The notes below the pieces were generated by a model. The model was not told the DNA's origin. It did no database searches and worked only from the letters and a program-made list of their open reading frames with translations. 64,000 nucleotides of DNA from Aselliscus stoliczkanus. Its lineage: Eukaryota > Chordata > Mammalia > Chiroptera > Hipposideridae. This document shows, piece by piece, positions 33,865-44,280 of this stretch; positions within the stretch are counted from its first letter, which is position 1; each line of letters begins with the position of its first letter. Both the position numbers and the translations under genes were made by a program. The stretch lies in the NCBI GenBank assembly GCA_033961575.1, contig CM066727.1, positions 3,930,001 to 3,994,000 of the forward strand. The letters are read 5' to 3'.

Positions 33865-34807
33865 CACGAGCTATGCCAATTAAGTCTGCAAACTCATCCT
33901 GGAAAAAGTGCTACATACCTCATTGCTGAATGTCACTATGGTCACCTTCCAAGTCCTCCCCTTGGGAAGCTATGCACCAATGCCAGCGCCTGGTCCACCC
34001 TTCAAAGAAACTTTAGAACTCTTTTTATGGAATGGCCATCAGAGCTGTCATCAGATTACCCTTGATGTCCTGAATGTCATCAAAATGTCTTCCTTTCAAT
34101 ATTTCCTTTATCTCTGGGTAAAGAAGAAGTCACTGGGGGCCAGATCAGGTGGGTAGGGAGGGTGTTCCAATGCAGCTATTTGTTTACTGGCTAAAAACTT
34201 CCTCACAGACAGTGCCGTGTGAGCTGGTGCATTGTCATGATGCAAAGGCTCTTTTGGGACCATTTTTGCACATAGCTTTCTCATGCCAAGATTTTCAGTT
34301 AAGATTTTCCTAACTGTTTCTCTATCAATGTTTACTTGGTCTGCTATGCTTCTCACAGTCAGCTGATAATTTTGATGCACAATTCCATGAATTTTTGCAA
34401 TGTTTTCGTCAATTTTGCCCATTACTGTCCACCCTGACCTCTCTTCATCAGTGACGCATTCTCTCCCCTCAGGAAAATGTTTCATCCATTTGTACACTGC
34501 CCTTTTCTTCATGGCATTATCCCCATAAACTTGGACTAGCATGTCCCTAATTGCACTCTTACCAAGTTTAAGAAGAAATTTAATGTTTGTTCGTTGCTCT
34601 AATTCAAGCTCAGATATTCTCATGACGGCACACAAAAACACACAACAACAATAATGAACCCCACTCCGCAAGACACCGCCACACGTCAACACAAACACAG
34701 CTTGAGACACTGATATGCCAAGGTTATGAAACCTTACCGAGCAGTTTTCACGGTGCTGCCCCGGTAAGCGCACGGTGGCAAGTTCACAAACTCAATTGTT
34801 AATCGTA
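33865..34807 (-). mobile_element. mariner DNA transposon, internally deleted copy 1
   Basis: Imperfect terminal inverted repeats share an AATTAAGT/AATTGAGT core: left 'gccaattaagtctgcaaac' (33875 on), right 'cacaaactcaattgttaatc' (ending about 34804). TA follows on the right; the left flank is TG at the CA tract. Total about 943 bp against roughly 1.3 kb for a full mariner, because the middle of the transposase is missing. The copy 2 element at 55558 is about 88% alike by eye over the shared left part. Minus orientation relative to the transposase. Confidence 0.85.
34108..34623 (-). pseudogene. mariner transposase, internally deleted and frameshifted
   Basis: The enzyme would cut and paste its element as a DD34D transposase. 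The start is set at the Met of MRISELELEQ (34623), because the 50 codons before it fall in terminal noncoding DNA and resemble no transposase. Visible parts: an N-terminal helix-turn-helix region (residues about 1-110, including 'VYKWMKHFPEGRE' and 'DERSGWTVMGK' style segments, then RETVRKILTENLGMRKLCAK), a junction straight after KMVPK, then the catalytic block HHDNAPAHT and, 34 residues on, PPDLAPSD. The second and third catalytic Asp residues remain. The first lies in the deleted middle. The frame ends early at FFFTQR although homologous C-terminal sequence continues in another frame. It is therefore dead. Family identity is sure; the subfamily is not assigned. Confidence 0.85.
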
Positions 34808-34814
34808 TAACATG

Positions 34815-35460
34815 TGTAAGTTTGAATGCACATGATTTGATATATGTATATATTGTAAAGATCTACTCTCTTAACTTTCAAGTCTATAATACAGTATTGT
34901 TCATTATAATCACTGTGCTGTGCATTAGAGCCCTAGAACATATTCATTTTAGAGCTGGAAGTTTGAACCCTTCAAACAGCATTCCCACTTACCCAACCCC
35001 CTGCCCCTGGCAACCACCAATCCGCTCCGCGTTTCCATGAGTTTGGCTTTTTTAGATTCCACATGTAAGAGAGAACATACAGAATGTGTCTTTCTTTGAT
35101 TTCACTTCGCACAGCACCCTGAAGGTCCATCCATGTTGTTCCAAAAGGCAGATTTCCTTCTTTTTGTGGCTGAATGTGTCTGTCTGTGTGTGTGTACACA
35201 CACTTCACGTTTTCTTTATCCATTCACTTACTAAAGGACACTTAGGTTGTTTCCCTGTCTTGGCTCTTGTGACTACTGTGGCAGGAGGTGGGTGTACACA
35301 CCTCTAGAGAGTAATTTCATTTCCTTTGGATGTATACCCAGAAGTGGGATAACTAGATTACATGGCAGTTCTATTTTTATTATTTGAGGACTCTCCATTC
35401 TATGTTCCAGAGTGGCTGTCCCAATTACCAATCCCACCAACAGTGCATAAGAAACTCTTA
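34815..35460 (-). repeat. LINE-1 3' end, antisense
   Basis: Reverse L1 3'UTR and ORF2 end: 'agatctactctcttaacttt', 'tcactgtgctgtgcattaga', 'tccatccatgttgttccaaa' and 'ccattcacttactaaaggac'. The minus frame 34972-35223 is a decayed homologue of the ORF2 end seen at 33368-33634. It faces the plus-strand L1 tail to tail, with the mariner between them. Confidence 0.8.
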
Positions 35461-35474
35461 AATGGCACCCAACG

Positions 35475-35885
35475 CCCCATGTGGTCTGGGCCTTGCCTGC
35501 CCTCCCCCCTGGTTTCGAGCCACCCGGCTCACCACACCTGTGTGAGGTCAGGGCGCCCTCTCACCTGCACGTTCCGGTTCCTCCTCGCCTTACTCTCGTT
35601 CACCCTTCATGCCTCACAGGTGACGTGTTCTCGAGATGCCCTCCTTCACACATCACCTTATTGCTCTCTGGATGCTTTTCCGTCACCGTATTTATCACAA
35701 TGTGTGCACACATCTGTGTCTTTATGGTCATTTTTGCATGACTGACCCACATGCACACATGCTCTAAATCTGTAAGCCCCAAGAGGACAGGGGCAGCCTG
35801 CACTGTGCCTCACATGACACCCAGGGGATCTCACAGCGCCTGCCGCGCAGTAGGTGCTCCGTAAACACTTGCTGGTTCTGAATGG
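35475..35885 (+). repeat. L2 LINE 3' region
   Basis: C/T-rich L2 body followed by a clear L2 tail: 'gtaagccccaagaggacagg', 'cagcctgcactgtgcctcac' and 'gcagtaggtgctccgtaaac'. The 127-codon frame at 35362-35745 is inside LINE sequence. Confidence 0.65.
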
Positions 35886-36649
35886 AAATGAAATCTATTC
35901 CCACTGATGGCAGTAGGGAAGAGAGAATTTTAAAGTGGGTCTTTCCTTTAAAGATCTCTTTTTAATAGTTGATGATGTTTGCCCACTTCTGTCATTTAGA
36001 TTTTAATTCTTGATGATTACATTCCATCCAAAGATTTTCCTTTTGAAGCAAGGAAAAGAAGAAGGGGAAAAAAAAAAAAAAAAGAATCTTGATGGTAATG
36101 TTTGTATTTTGTGAAATTTGAAATGGTACGGTGTCCAAAACAACCTCTGGTTTCATTTTAAGCTCAGTCACTTCAAAGAGAAGCTCATCTATAAAACATC
36201 CTACCTCTCTGGTCATTCTCAGAATATGCACAAGTACCAATCGCTTTACTGGAAGGGAAGTTAATGCAAGAAAATAGCTGTGACCAAAAAAATAAATAAA
36301 TAAATAAGATGAGCTTTCAGAGCCCTTCCCCCCAGCTGCTCCCAGCCTCCCCGCGTCAGTGCATCACGGCTACGCAGCCCGTGGAGAGCTCTGTCTCTGC
36401 AGCTCCATTCTTCAATCTTTGAAAATCAGGCTCATTTGAACTATTTATATACAAGAAAGGCCAAACGTTTCCCAAGGAAAACACATGGAAAAACCAAAGT
36501 TTACCAGGCTCACTTTGGGCTGCGTGACCAGGTTTTAGGGAGTTTGGAGAGAGAGGAAGAGAGAGACTGAAGGTGTCTGACAGGCAACACTGAGTGGGGT
36601 TGGCGGACCAGACAAGGAAAGGCATTAAAGTTCTGCTTTTTTGTGTAGG
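35886..36649. other. Unassigned sequence
   Basis: Contains an A-run near 36067-36084 and an (AAAT)n run at 36288-36306. No gene or repeat family recognised. Confidence 0.4.
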
Positions 36650-36910
36650 AATCTAATACTTTTGGCCTTTTTCAAGAGACCGAGTACAGATTTTACATTA
36701 TTTAAAATTCTATTTGGATTGTGAACAATTACATCTCAGTGTCCGCCGGAGATAAGAGTGGGCCATAAACACAAGCCAGCATTCCTCTAGTTATGTAAGA
36801 TATATGAAGGCAATCAAGGACATTCATTTATAAACATCACGAATAAAACTACCCGGGAATTATATAATCTGATCTCTAAAATGTTCTAAGCTGTCTAAAA
36901 CATGAACAGT
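36650..36910. other. Repeat-free AT-rich stretch, speculative conserved noncoding element
   Basis: Balanced, undecayed-looking sequence with 'catttataaacatcacgaat' and 'gtgaacaattacatctcagt', with no repeat similarity. Conservation is untested. Confidence 0.15.
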
Positions 36911-37751
36911 CCCTGATTCAGCAGGTATGATGGGACTGCTCTGTGTGCCTGAGAGCTGGAACAGGAGATGACCATGAAACAGAGATAGCATCTCTTAGGG
37001 ACTTACCCTACAGTCAGGGCAAACATGCTGAATTTTCAAACAATTATTATAATGTATAATATAGATTTTTTTTTAACTCTCAAAGTTCACAAAAATCATT
37101 GACAAAATAAACTATACTTACCAGGACAGTTTTCTCAAAGAAGATATAACTTGAAACATGGTAGGATTTAAGTAGGTGAATGAAGAGGTAGGCTACCTCT
37201 AAGTAGTGGGGCTGGGCGAAGAGGGGCTGGAGTGAGCATGGTAGAACCGGCTGCTGGAAGGACCCTGAGGAAAAGGAATGAGAAGCATGGCCAGCGATCT
37301 CGAGTTAACGGGCCTCATACGTAACAATCTCTTGAGTCCAGCTCTTACTACTGACATTTGCTGAGCAAGGAGCACGGAGGTGGAGGATGGGTTTGGGGAA
37401 GTGTGTAGACTGGTCTCAACCACTAACTGCACATCGTGCTCAGAGTCAGGCTGTGGCCCAGCACAAGGGGTTACCAAATTGACCCGAGAATTGGGTTCCT
37501 TCATCTTTGTTACATGCAAATGGCGACTCACCCCACAGACATTTACGTAAACCTCAGGATGCCACCACGACTCCGTACCCACCCCAGTTTGCCCGGGACT
37601 GCCCAGGTCACATTTGTTCTGGTGTAATTATCAACAATGCCTCCTCTCAGAATTGTCCAGTTTGAAGGACATATTATATGGGCACCTTAGTTGTGGGTTT
37701 TTTAATCGTGATCTATGAAGTTATTTTCCAGTGTTATTAAACATTTGTGTT
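36911..37751. other. Unassigned sequence
   Basis: No repeat or gene named. The 127-codon minus frame 37199-37582 has no recognisable domain and an overlapping plus frame. Confidence 0.4.
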
Positions 37752-38210
37752 GTATTACTCAAGGTTCTCCAATGAAAAAAAAGCAATAGGATAGATACAC
37801 AAGATGAGATTTATTATAAGGAATTGGCTCATTTAATTATGGAAGCTAAGAAGTGCCGTGATCTGCCGTCAGCAAGCTGGCGATGCAGGAGAGCTGGTGA
37901 CATAATCAGTCTGCATCCAAAAGGGGGGTGCGGGGAGCAGAGCTGATGGTGCAGACTTCATTTAGGTCTGACATCTACTTCCCTGAGCCCACCATTTAAA
38001 ATGCTAATCTCGCCGGCCAAGTGCCCCGGTTCGGTCCCACATGTGAGGGCCAGTGATACTGCCCTCAAAAAAAAAAAAAAATGCTAAAATGCTAATCTCA
38101 TCCAGAAACACCGTTCCAGACACACCTGGAAATATCTAGCCACATATCTGGGCACCCCGTGATCCAGTCAAAGGGACCCATAAACTTAACCATCACAGGT
38201 ATTTATAAAC
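37752..38210 (-). repeat. Ancient interspersed repeat, antisense, interrupted by a SINE
   Basis: Same family as 22656-23299: 'tactcaaggttctccaatga', 'ttataaggaattggctcat', 'aatgctaatctcatccagaa' and terminal 'ccagtcaaagggacccataa'. A short SINE sits at 38012-38085. Confidence 0.65.
37998..38099 (+). repeat. Internally deleted tRNA-SINE with 14-bp target duplication
   Basis: The SINE (38012-38085) keeps the 5' 'gccggccaagtg', jumps to 'ccccggttcggtcccacat' (B box) and ends 'gccctc' plus A tail. About 45 bp with the A box is missing compared with the copy at 3921. The exact target duplication 'aaaatgctaatctc' is at 37998-38011 and 38086-38099. Confidence 0.8.
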
Positions 38211-39748
38211 TAAAAGGAGCACCTTGGAGGAGAGTTCTAAGGATCGTGACTCAGTCTTCTAGGGGGAGTCCCGCTGCCCTGCCCCTCAAATGCACAGGGA
38301 CCGACAGCTGATGTTTTGGAAGCCATTTAGTCACATCATCAGCTCATTACCCACCAGCTCCTGGTTGGCGGTGCTTTCCAGTTGCTGCCATTTCCTGCAC
38401 TCCAGTATAATTGCTAGCTTGGCTTCTGACAGGGCCTCTGTGCTTGCTGAGTTGTTGGTCCCACCCTCAGGGCTGTGATGTGGTCACAGCTCACTAGCAT
38501 TTTGGGCCTAGACTTTAAGACCAGTGGGAACGGCGGTAGAAATAGGCACCACTTGTGTTCCCGCAGCTAAAGGGAATCTACACCCCAAACATACTCCAAC
38601 AATGGCCCTTCGTTGTCCCTGAATTCTTTCCCACGGGGACCTGTGGGAGGGTAGTGCGCATCCATCACAGAGCTTTGCCCTCAGTAGTCAGAAGCAGGAA
38701 CGTCTGTTGGCCACACAGAGGACACATTGGCAGTTGGGGGACTGCGGGGGGGAGGGAGGTGCATCTGCAAAGTTAAGAAGTAAGGACCCCAAAACAGGAC
38801 AGTGGCAGTGGAGCAAAGGAACACCTGCGAAGTGTTCAAGGATCCTGGTGAGATGCTTTCTGCATCCAGCCATTCTTGTCAGCAATTTTGACAGAATCCA
38901 AATCTGAATCTATATATTTTTTTTGAATATATCAATGACTAATCTATACAAAGTAATTGTTTACAAACTCCTGTAATTGGTATCCAAATTGATTCTCTTC
39001 ATTCCCTAATTTTCTTGATTGGTCTCTAAAAAACTGATGAGAATGTTAATAAAATAAATAACTTTGATCAAGAAACTTCCTTGACAATTTAAACACTTTT
39101 AAAACCAAGGTAAGAGAAACAGAGAAGCAGTGTTTGAATTCATATTTTACTACAAAACATGCCATCTAATGCCCAAGCTGGTTCCCCATCCAAGTCATTT
39201 TGTGTATGGAAAGATATATTTTATAATTTGTACCCAACAATTTCCTCCAAAGACTATTTCTCCTTTTTTACTAAGGAAAAAGAACACCTTCACTGTTTGG
39301 AAATGGGCATGAAAATATCGATAAGCTCTGAAAGCTGGTTTTAAAAGTCAGCAATTTGGATATTTAGTAATTTGGTGTAAACTAGTATTAGTTTAACAAA
39401 TTTAAAAAAAATTGACAACTCACATTTTCAGAGCAATTATTCAGATTGGAAACAAAGCTACAAAAATAACCTAATTGCCCCGTCTGCTACTGACCAAACA
39501 AAATGTTATATTCACAAAATCTTGAATTTCCCATGCTTCAGCAGCCAATAATAATAAGTTCTGAAATTTGATAGAAAACAAATGCAGGTGTACCAAAGTG
39601 AGTAATACGCTCTAATCATTGAAGGCAAGTGAGTAAATCATTAAAACATTTCAATCTTGTTAACATGTATTAACACCAGAGAAGATAAGAATTCCACAGG
39701 GTCTATATTCTGGAGATGAAATCGACATTATTTTGCAGTAATTATATA
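38211..39748. other. Unassigned sequence, AT-rich from 38900
   Basis: No gene or firm repeat. Small frames at 38290-38907 and 39130-39344 lack domains. Confidence 0.4.
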
Positions 39749-39904
39749 CAGTAAAACCTTGGATTGCGAATAATGTGGTTTGCGAGTTTTCCACAAGATG
39801 GGCAAACATTTCTGATACATTTTAATGTGGTAAACGAGTGATATCTTGCAATACAAGTAGCTTGTTTCCAGAACAAATTATGCTCACAAACCAAGGTATT
39901 ACTG
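39749..39904. mobile_element. Tigger-type MITE, 156 bp, TA-flanked
   Basis: Inverted ends 'cagtaaaaccttggattgcg' and, reverse-complemented, 'cagtaataccttggtttgtg' match over most of about 25 bp. TA flanks both sides, the target duplication of Tc1/mariner elements. The length and ends fit a short nonautonomous Tigger derivative, essentially complete. Confidence 0.8.
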
Positions 39905-39905
39905 T

Positions 39906-40233
39906 ATATAGTTGTATATCTTCCCCCTCCCTGTAGCTTCCTCTAAGTGATAAAACAGGCCCCAGCCAGAAACATCAAGAATAGGACTTTTGTGAATTCA
40001 TACGGAACTCATACATCTATGAAACTCAGCACTATTTGGTCACTGAAATACAGCTGGCTTCCCAGTCACACCCGTGGACGGATAACCGACTGCAGCAGGG
40101 AGTGCAAGCATGTTGAGTCACAGGCGGCAGGAAAGGGCTTTATGTATCATCGCGATGTACCCCGCTTCTCCTCCTGCGCGTTTGGTTCAAATCTGAGCAG
40201 TTCCCCTGACCGTCTGCCAGATTTGGCGAGACT
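39906..40233. other. Unassigned sequence
   Basis: Start of a 193-codon plus frame (39947-40528) that runs into the duplicated segment. No domain seen, so it is treated as noncoding. Confidence 0.4.
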
Positions 40234-40347
40234 GATCCTCCAACTATGGTCTGTTGAATTCCCCAAGCAGTCTTCCCAGTTGGACCTTTCATTTCACGTC
40301 TTTTTTTGCTGCCTTGCATGCTTTCTTCTCTTCCTGCCCCAACTTCA
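40234..40347. repeat. Dispersed duplication, copy A (114 bp)
   Basis: Nearly identical to 40914-41027. Only two transitions are seen ('ccttgc' versus 'cctcgc', 'cctgcc' versus 'cccgcc'). The centres are 680 bp apart, same orientation. It contains no known repeat family. Confidence 0.95.
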
Positions 40348-40715
40348 GGGAGCTCAGTCTCCCTTTAGGGAGCTGGGAAAGCCACGTAAGGGGCACCAGC
40401 CCAGCAAGGAGACAGCCTGCTGTGATGGTGACAAGCCGAGCAAGAGGCAGAAGGAAGACTCAACTCCAGACAGTGCCCTGGGGGTCCTATGGCACATCCT
40501 CCCTGAATTTAACACCCAGGTGCCCTGAGGAGTGAACAGGGGGGCCTGAAAGCCTTTCTCCAACTCAGAGCTGGGTCTGAGTGTCAGTAATTAAAGGTCT
40601 TACAAAATGAGCTGTTGATCTCAGGCAGAGCTAAGCAGTAGGCATTCTGCTTTCAATACTACCGAGGGAAGTCAACACTGCTAGAATTCAACGCATCTTT
40701 TAAAACGTAGCTTTC
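40348..40715. other. Unassigned sequence between duplicated segments
   Basis: No gene or repeat family. The rest of the 193-codon frame falls here. Confidence 0.4.
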
Positions 40716-40780
40716 CCATCCATCCATCTGTCCATCCACCCATCCATCCGTCCAGCCAGCCATCCAGCCATCCAAGCATT
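40716..40780. repeat. (CATC)n/(CCAG)n tetranucleotide tract
   Basis: Degenerate 'catccatccatctgtccatc' run with later 'ccagccagccatccag' units. Confidence 0.85.
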
Positions 40781-40860
40781 CACAAACATCACTTTCATGC
40801 CTACTGTGTGCTTATGCCCTGGGTACCCAGAACCAGGAGATGGTTCCCTGAGGTACTGCT
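40781..40860 (-). repeat. L2 tail fragment, antisense
   Basis: The phrases 'cattcacaaacatcactttc' and 'cctactgtgtgcttatgccc' match reversed L2 3' sequence. Confidence 0.45.
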
Positions 40861-40913
40861 GTCAACCCTCCGTTACTCTTCATAATTAGTCCATGAATCC
40901 TCAATCTGAAGAT

Positions 40914-41027
40914 GATCCTCCAACTATGGTCTGTTGAATTCCCCAAGCAGTCTTCCCAGTTGGACCTTTCATTTCACGTCTTTTTTTGCTGCCTCGCATG
41001 CTTTCTTCTCTTCCCGCCCCAACTTCA
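40914..41027. repeat. Dispersed duplication, copy B (114 bp)
   Basis: Same-orientation copy of 40234-40347 differing at two bases. Flanks on both sides are unrelated to those of copy A, so only this segment moved or was copied. Confidence 0.95.
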
Positions 41028-41727
41028 AATTCGCTGAAGCTTTCGTGGTCTTCTCCCGGGGAGACATGACCGCTCCCCTCACTCCACCTGTGTCCTTACC
41101 CCAAACTCTGTCACCCGTGTGCATCTGTCCCCTCTGCTGACCCTAGAGACCGTCTCAGAGGTGACTCAGCCCCACATCTCCTTGTATGGTTAGCACCCTG
41201 CTGGCATAAGGCAAATATTAATACGTAACTGAGTCCATCAATGACTATCTTGGGCAGCAAAGCCATTTGATTTGTGTGTTCTCTCTGACGTTGCTGAAGT
41301 TGCTAAAACCAAAGGGAAGAAGCCCAATGTAGGTAATGAAATACAAGCGGGAGCCTGAAGGAACCCTGAGTGTGAAGTGGCCACACAAAGATGACATGCC
41401 AAGAGCACTTTCCATGTACAATGGCCCTCCATGGAAGATCATATCTTTGATGATGAGAGCATTTGAAGACAGTGTCATAGTCCATGGAGGAAGGAAGGTG
41501 AGACCATGGGAAGGGGAGATGGCAGGCTGAGTGTTGCAGGGCTGTGTGTGGAGAGCAGGCTTATCTGGGTGCAGGAGGGAGACGGTCAGTCATCACCCGC
41601 ACTTGGGGGGAAGGAGCACTCGGATGCTGACTCCTCCCTTAGTCATCCTCAGCAGTCCTCGCCAAGGTAACATTAGGTATTCTCTCCAAGAGCACGCTTC
41701 ACTCGGGAAATAGATCTGCACAACGTG
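41028..41727. other. Unassigned sequence
   Basis: Overlapping short frames on both strands at 41238-41713; no domains, no repeat family recognised. Confidence 0.4.
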
Positions 41728-41808
41728 TTGGGTTGTCAGAGAAGTCATGACATATTTTTGCAATGAAAAGCACAGAAAAAATGTGTCATGACTTTTCCAA
41801 CAACCCAA
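41728..41808. mobile_element. 81-bp hairpin mariner-derived MITE (MADE1-like)
   Basis: Left arm 'ttgggttgtcagagaagtca' pairs with right arm 'tgacttttccaacaacccaa', with a few mismatches and a short A/T-rich loop. Size and near-complete palindrome resemble the 80-bp MADE1/Hsmar-type MITEs of mammals, but arm sequence differs from human MADE1. TA flanks are not preserved. Confidence 0.75.
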
Positions 41809-41908
41809 CAGAATGAACTCAACACATTTATATCAGTTTCAAAAGAACCACAATGAGTAGTTCTTTAAACATACACATATACTCACACATGTTCTCTTGT
41901 GTCCTCTC

Positions 41909-41916
<8 letters not shown>

Positions 41917-42002
<86 letters not shown>
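41917..42002. repeat. (CT)n(CA)n compound microsatellite
   Basis: About 25 CT units pass directly into about 19 CA units. Ser/Leu/His-Thr frames on both strands arise from it. Confidence 0.95.
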
Positions 42003-42005
<3 letters not shown>

Positions 42006-43140
42006 TCTCCTCCCATTGGTAAGCTTACTCTTCTGGTGGTTTGAGTTTATGAAATTGACTCAAATCCCCACCTCCCAAGTCTCTAATTTATTATTTAAGA
42101 AGAAAAAGAACAGAATGGGGCAGTAGAGAAAACATTTTTGGAAGCAGAAAAGCGGATGGGGTGACTGAGTTAGCGGACTCCAGAAAGCTGCCTCGTAGGC
42201 CTGAGTGCAGCAAGCCAGGCGGCCCCCGAGTTCTCTCCAAGAACTTCCCAAAGGCTAACGGTTGGCGGCACGGCGTTTCTATACGGGTCATCTGCCTTGA
42301 CGGCACAAAAGAACTCATTTTAAGTAACACCACCTTCCTACCATCCCCAACAGGAAGCATGCCGGGTGTTAAGCAGTGGGTATGGCACTTTCAGAACTAC
42401 CAGGTGAGTCCCAGAATCCCCTGTGGACACACTGAATTCTCTGGGGGGGGGTCACCCTAACACTGTCCACTGTGTCTGAAGACACTTAAGGTGTCCACCT
42501 AAAAGTGAGGGTGATCCTAGTTTGGGATAAACGGGAGTGAGTGTCTCCATCTTGCAGTAAGCAGGAGGCATCACTTTCTCCATCCACTTCCAGGCCCTAG
42601 AAGCAACATCGACATGCAGGAAGCCGCTCTCAGCTCACTTCCTGTCACAGAGCCCCTGTGTCACAGCTCGTAACTGTGTCATAGTGTTACAGCTCTACTA
42701 TCGCTGTATTATGGTAACATAAGAGGGAAGATGAGAGAAGGTTTCTGAGCCCTGGTCCCCCAGGGCAGAGCCCGTCTTTACGGCTCTCTCCTCACCACAT
42801 CGAGGCAAATACAAGCACAGTGCATCCTTGTTGATACAAGAGTGAAAGCAGCTATTTCACTAGGTAACTTTTAGTCTCACTACTTCCTGAAGTTCTTCTT
42901 TAAGTAGAAATGATGGGCAGTGAAGCAAATTGTCTTGTTACATTTGAACGCTGAGCGGAGAAAATAAGAAGGTGGCATTCTTTTGCTTTCCTTTCCACAT
43001 CTGTAAGCCCTCCTCAGGACGGGAGTCTCGTCTGTCGGAAAGAAACACACTAGCTTCCTAGAGCTCAGGCACAGCTCAGCCATCTCTCCCTGTTGTGCAA
43101 AATGCACGAGCTAATTACACCCTATGCCTCTCAAACAGCA
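42003..43140. other. Unassigned sequence
   Basis: No gene. Contains a G8-9 run near 42443 and short overlapping frames at 42060-42460. No repeat family recognised. Confidence 0.4.
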
Positions 43141-43430
43141 GGCAGATAATAAACTGCAGTAGGGCTAATTTGGAGGTCATGGCTAACTTAGAGGTCACCC
43201 TGATCTGGTGGTTGAGAATGCATTTCTTCTTATTCACTTAACATTTAATTTAGTCAGTTATTTAGCCCTCACACAGCTCAAACAGCATTTCAGGGGGATA
43301 AATACATATTTATTTATTAAAATGCTTGTTTCACGTGGTGCCACAAGCACGTAATAGCACATTTGTTCTTCCTGGACTCAAGGCGCTACTCCACAAGGTT
43401 GGAGGCAGAGGGGAAAAAAGAATAGTCTAT
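43141..43430. other. Repeat-free AT-rich stretch, speculative conserved noncoding element
   Basis: Undecayed-looking sequence containing 'ggctaatttggaggtcatgg', a near repeat 'ggctaacttagaggtcaccc' and 'tttcacgtggtgccacaagc' (CACGTG E-box). No repeat similarity; conservation unknown. Confidence 0.2.
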
Positions 43431-43754
43431 GATTTTCATTGCTTTGATTTCTGCATGAATTGGCAAAGACCTTGTTATATAAAGAAATAATCCAGATAGA
43501 CAGGACTTGCCCAAAATAGAATCGACAGGCCTCTTATTTGGGGACATCTGTAGCTAAGCCACCATTAGCGACAAATGTAAACAATCCTTCCCAGAGGCAA
43601 CTACACTCAGACTAGACCAAGAACAGGAGGGCTTAGTGGCAAAATGTCTCGAATTACTACATTAAGTTGATCTTCAAACAGAAAGAGCTGCCTTTTTCCC
43701 AGGTCGGCACACATGCATGGAGCACCAGGTATTCTCAGCCACTGTACTGGGGCT
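43431..43754. other. Unassigned sequence
   Basis: Nothing recognised. Confidence 0.4.
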
Positions 43755-43915
43755 CATGATACTTCATTTTCTGTGTCAACTAAGGGACACCCAGAGAGCT
43801 GATAAAACATGATTCCTGGGTGTGCCTGAGGGGTTTCCAGAAGAGATGAGCAACAAATGGTAATCTAAGAAGATGACTCCCCAATGGAGGTGGGCACATC
43901 ATCTAATGTATTGAG

Positions 43916-43960
<45 letters not shown>

Positions 43961-44280
43961 GAACAAAAAGGGGGAAGGAGGGTGAATTCGCTCTCTCTGC
44001 TTGAGCTGAGACATCCATCTTCTCCTGCCCTCAGACATCAGAGCTCCTGGTTCTCTGGATTTTGGGCCCAGGTAGAGACTTAGATCACCATTCCCCCCAA
44101 TTCCCAGGCCTTCACACTCAGACTGAGCCACACCACCGGCTTTCCCAGCTTGTGGAAGGCAGACAGCGGGTCTTCTCAGCCTTCATGAGCAGGTGAGCCA
44201 GCTCCTGTAATACATCTCCTCACACATCTCTCTCAATATCCCACTGCATCCAGTTCTCGGGAACCCTGACTCGTACAGGG
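43755..44280 (+). repeat. Ancient interspersed repeat, sense copy
   Basis: Sense member of the family antisense at 22656 and 37752: 'attttctgtgtcaactaagg', 'gatgagcaacaaatggtaat', 'tgagacatccatcttctcct' and terminal 'gttctcgggaaccctgactc'. A (CA)n tract interrupts it at 43917-43956. Confidence 0.6.
43917..43956. repeat. (CA)n microsatellite inside repeat
   Basis: About 20 CA units within the older repeat. Confidence 0.95.

Noticed and set aside
34624..34773. 50 extra N-terminal codons of the mariner frame
   Set aside because: They translate terminal noncoding DNA of the element and do not resemble a transposase N-terminus. The Met at 34623 starts the family-like sequence.
39947..40528. 193-codon plus-strand frame
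   Set aside because: No recognisable domain; part of it lies in the 114-bp duplication, whose second copy carries no matching extended frame.
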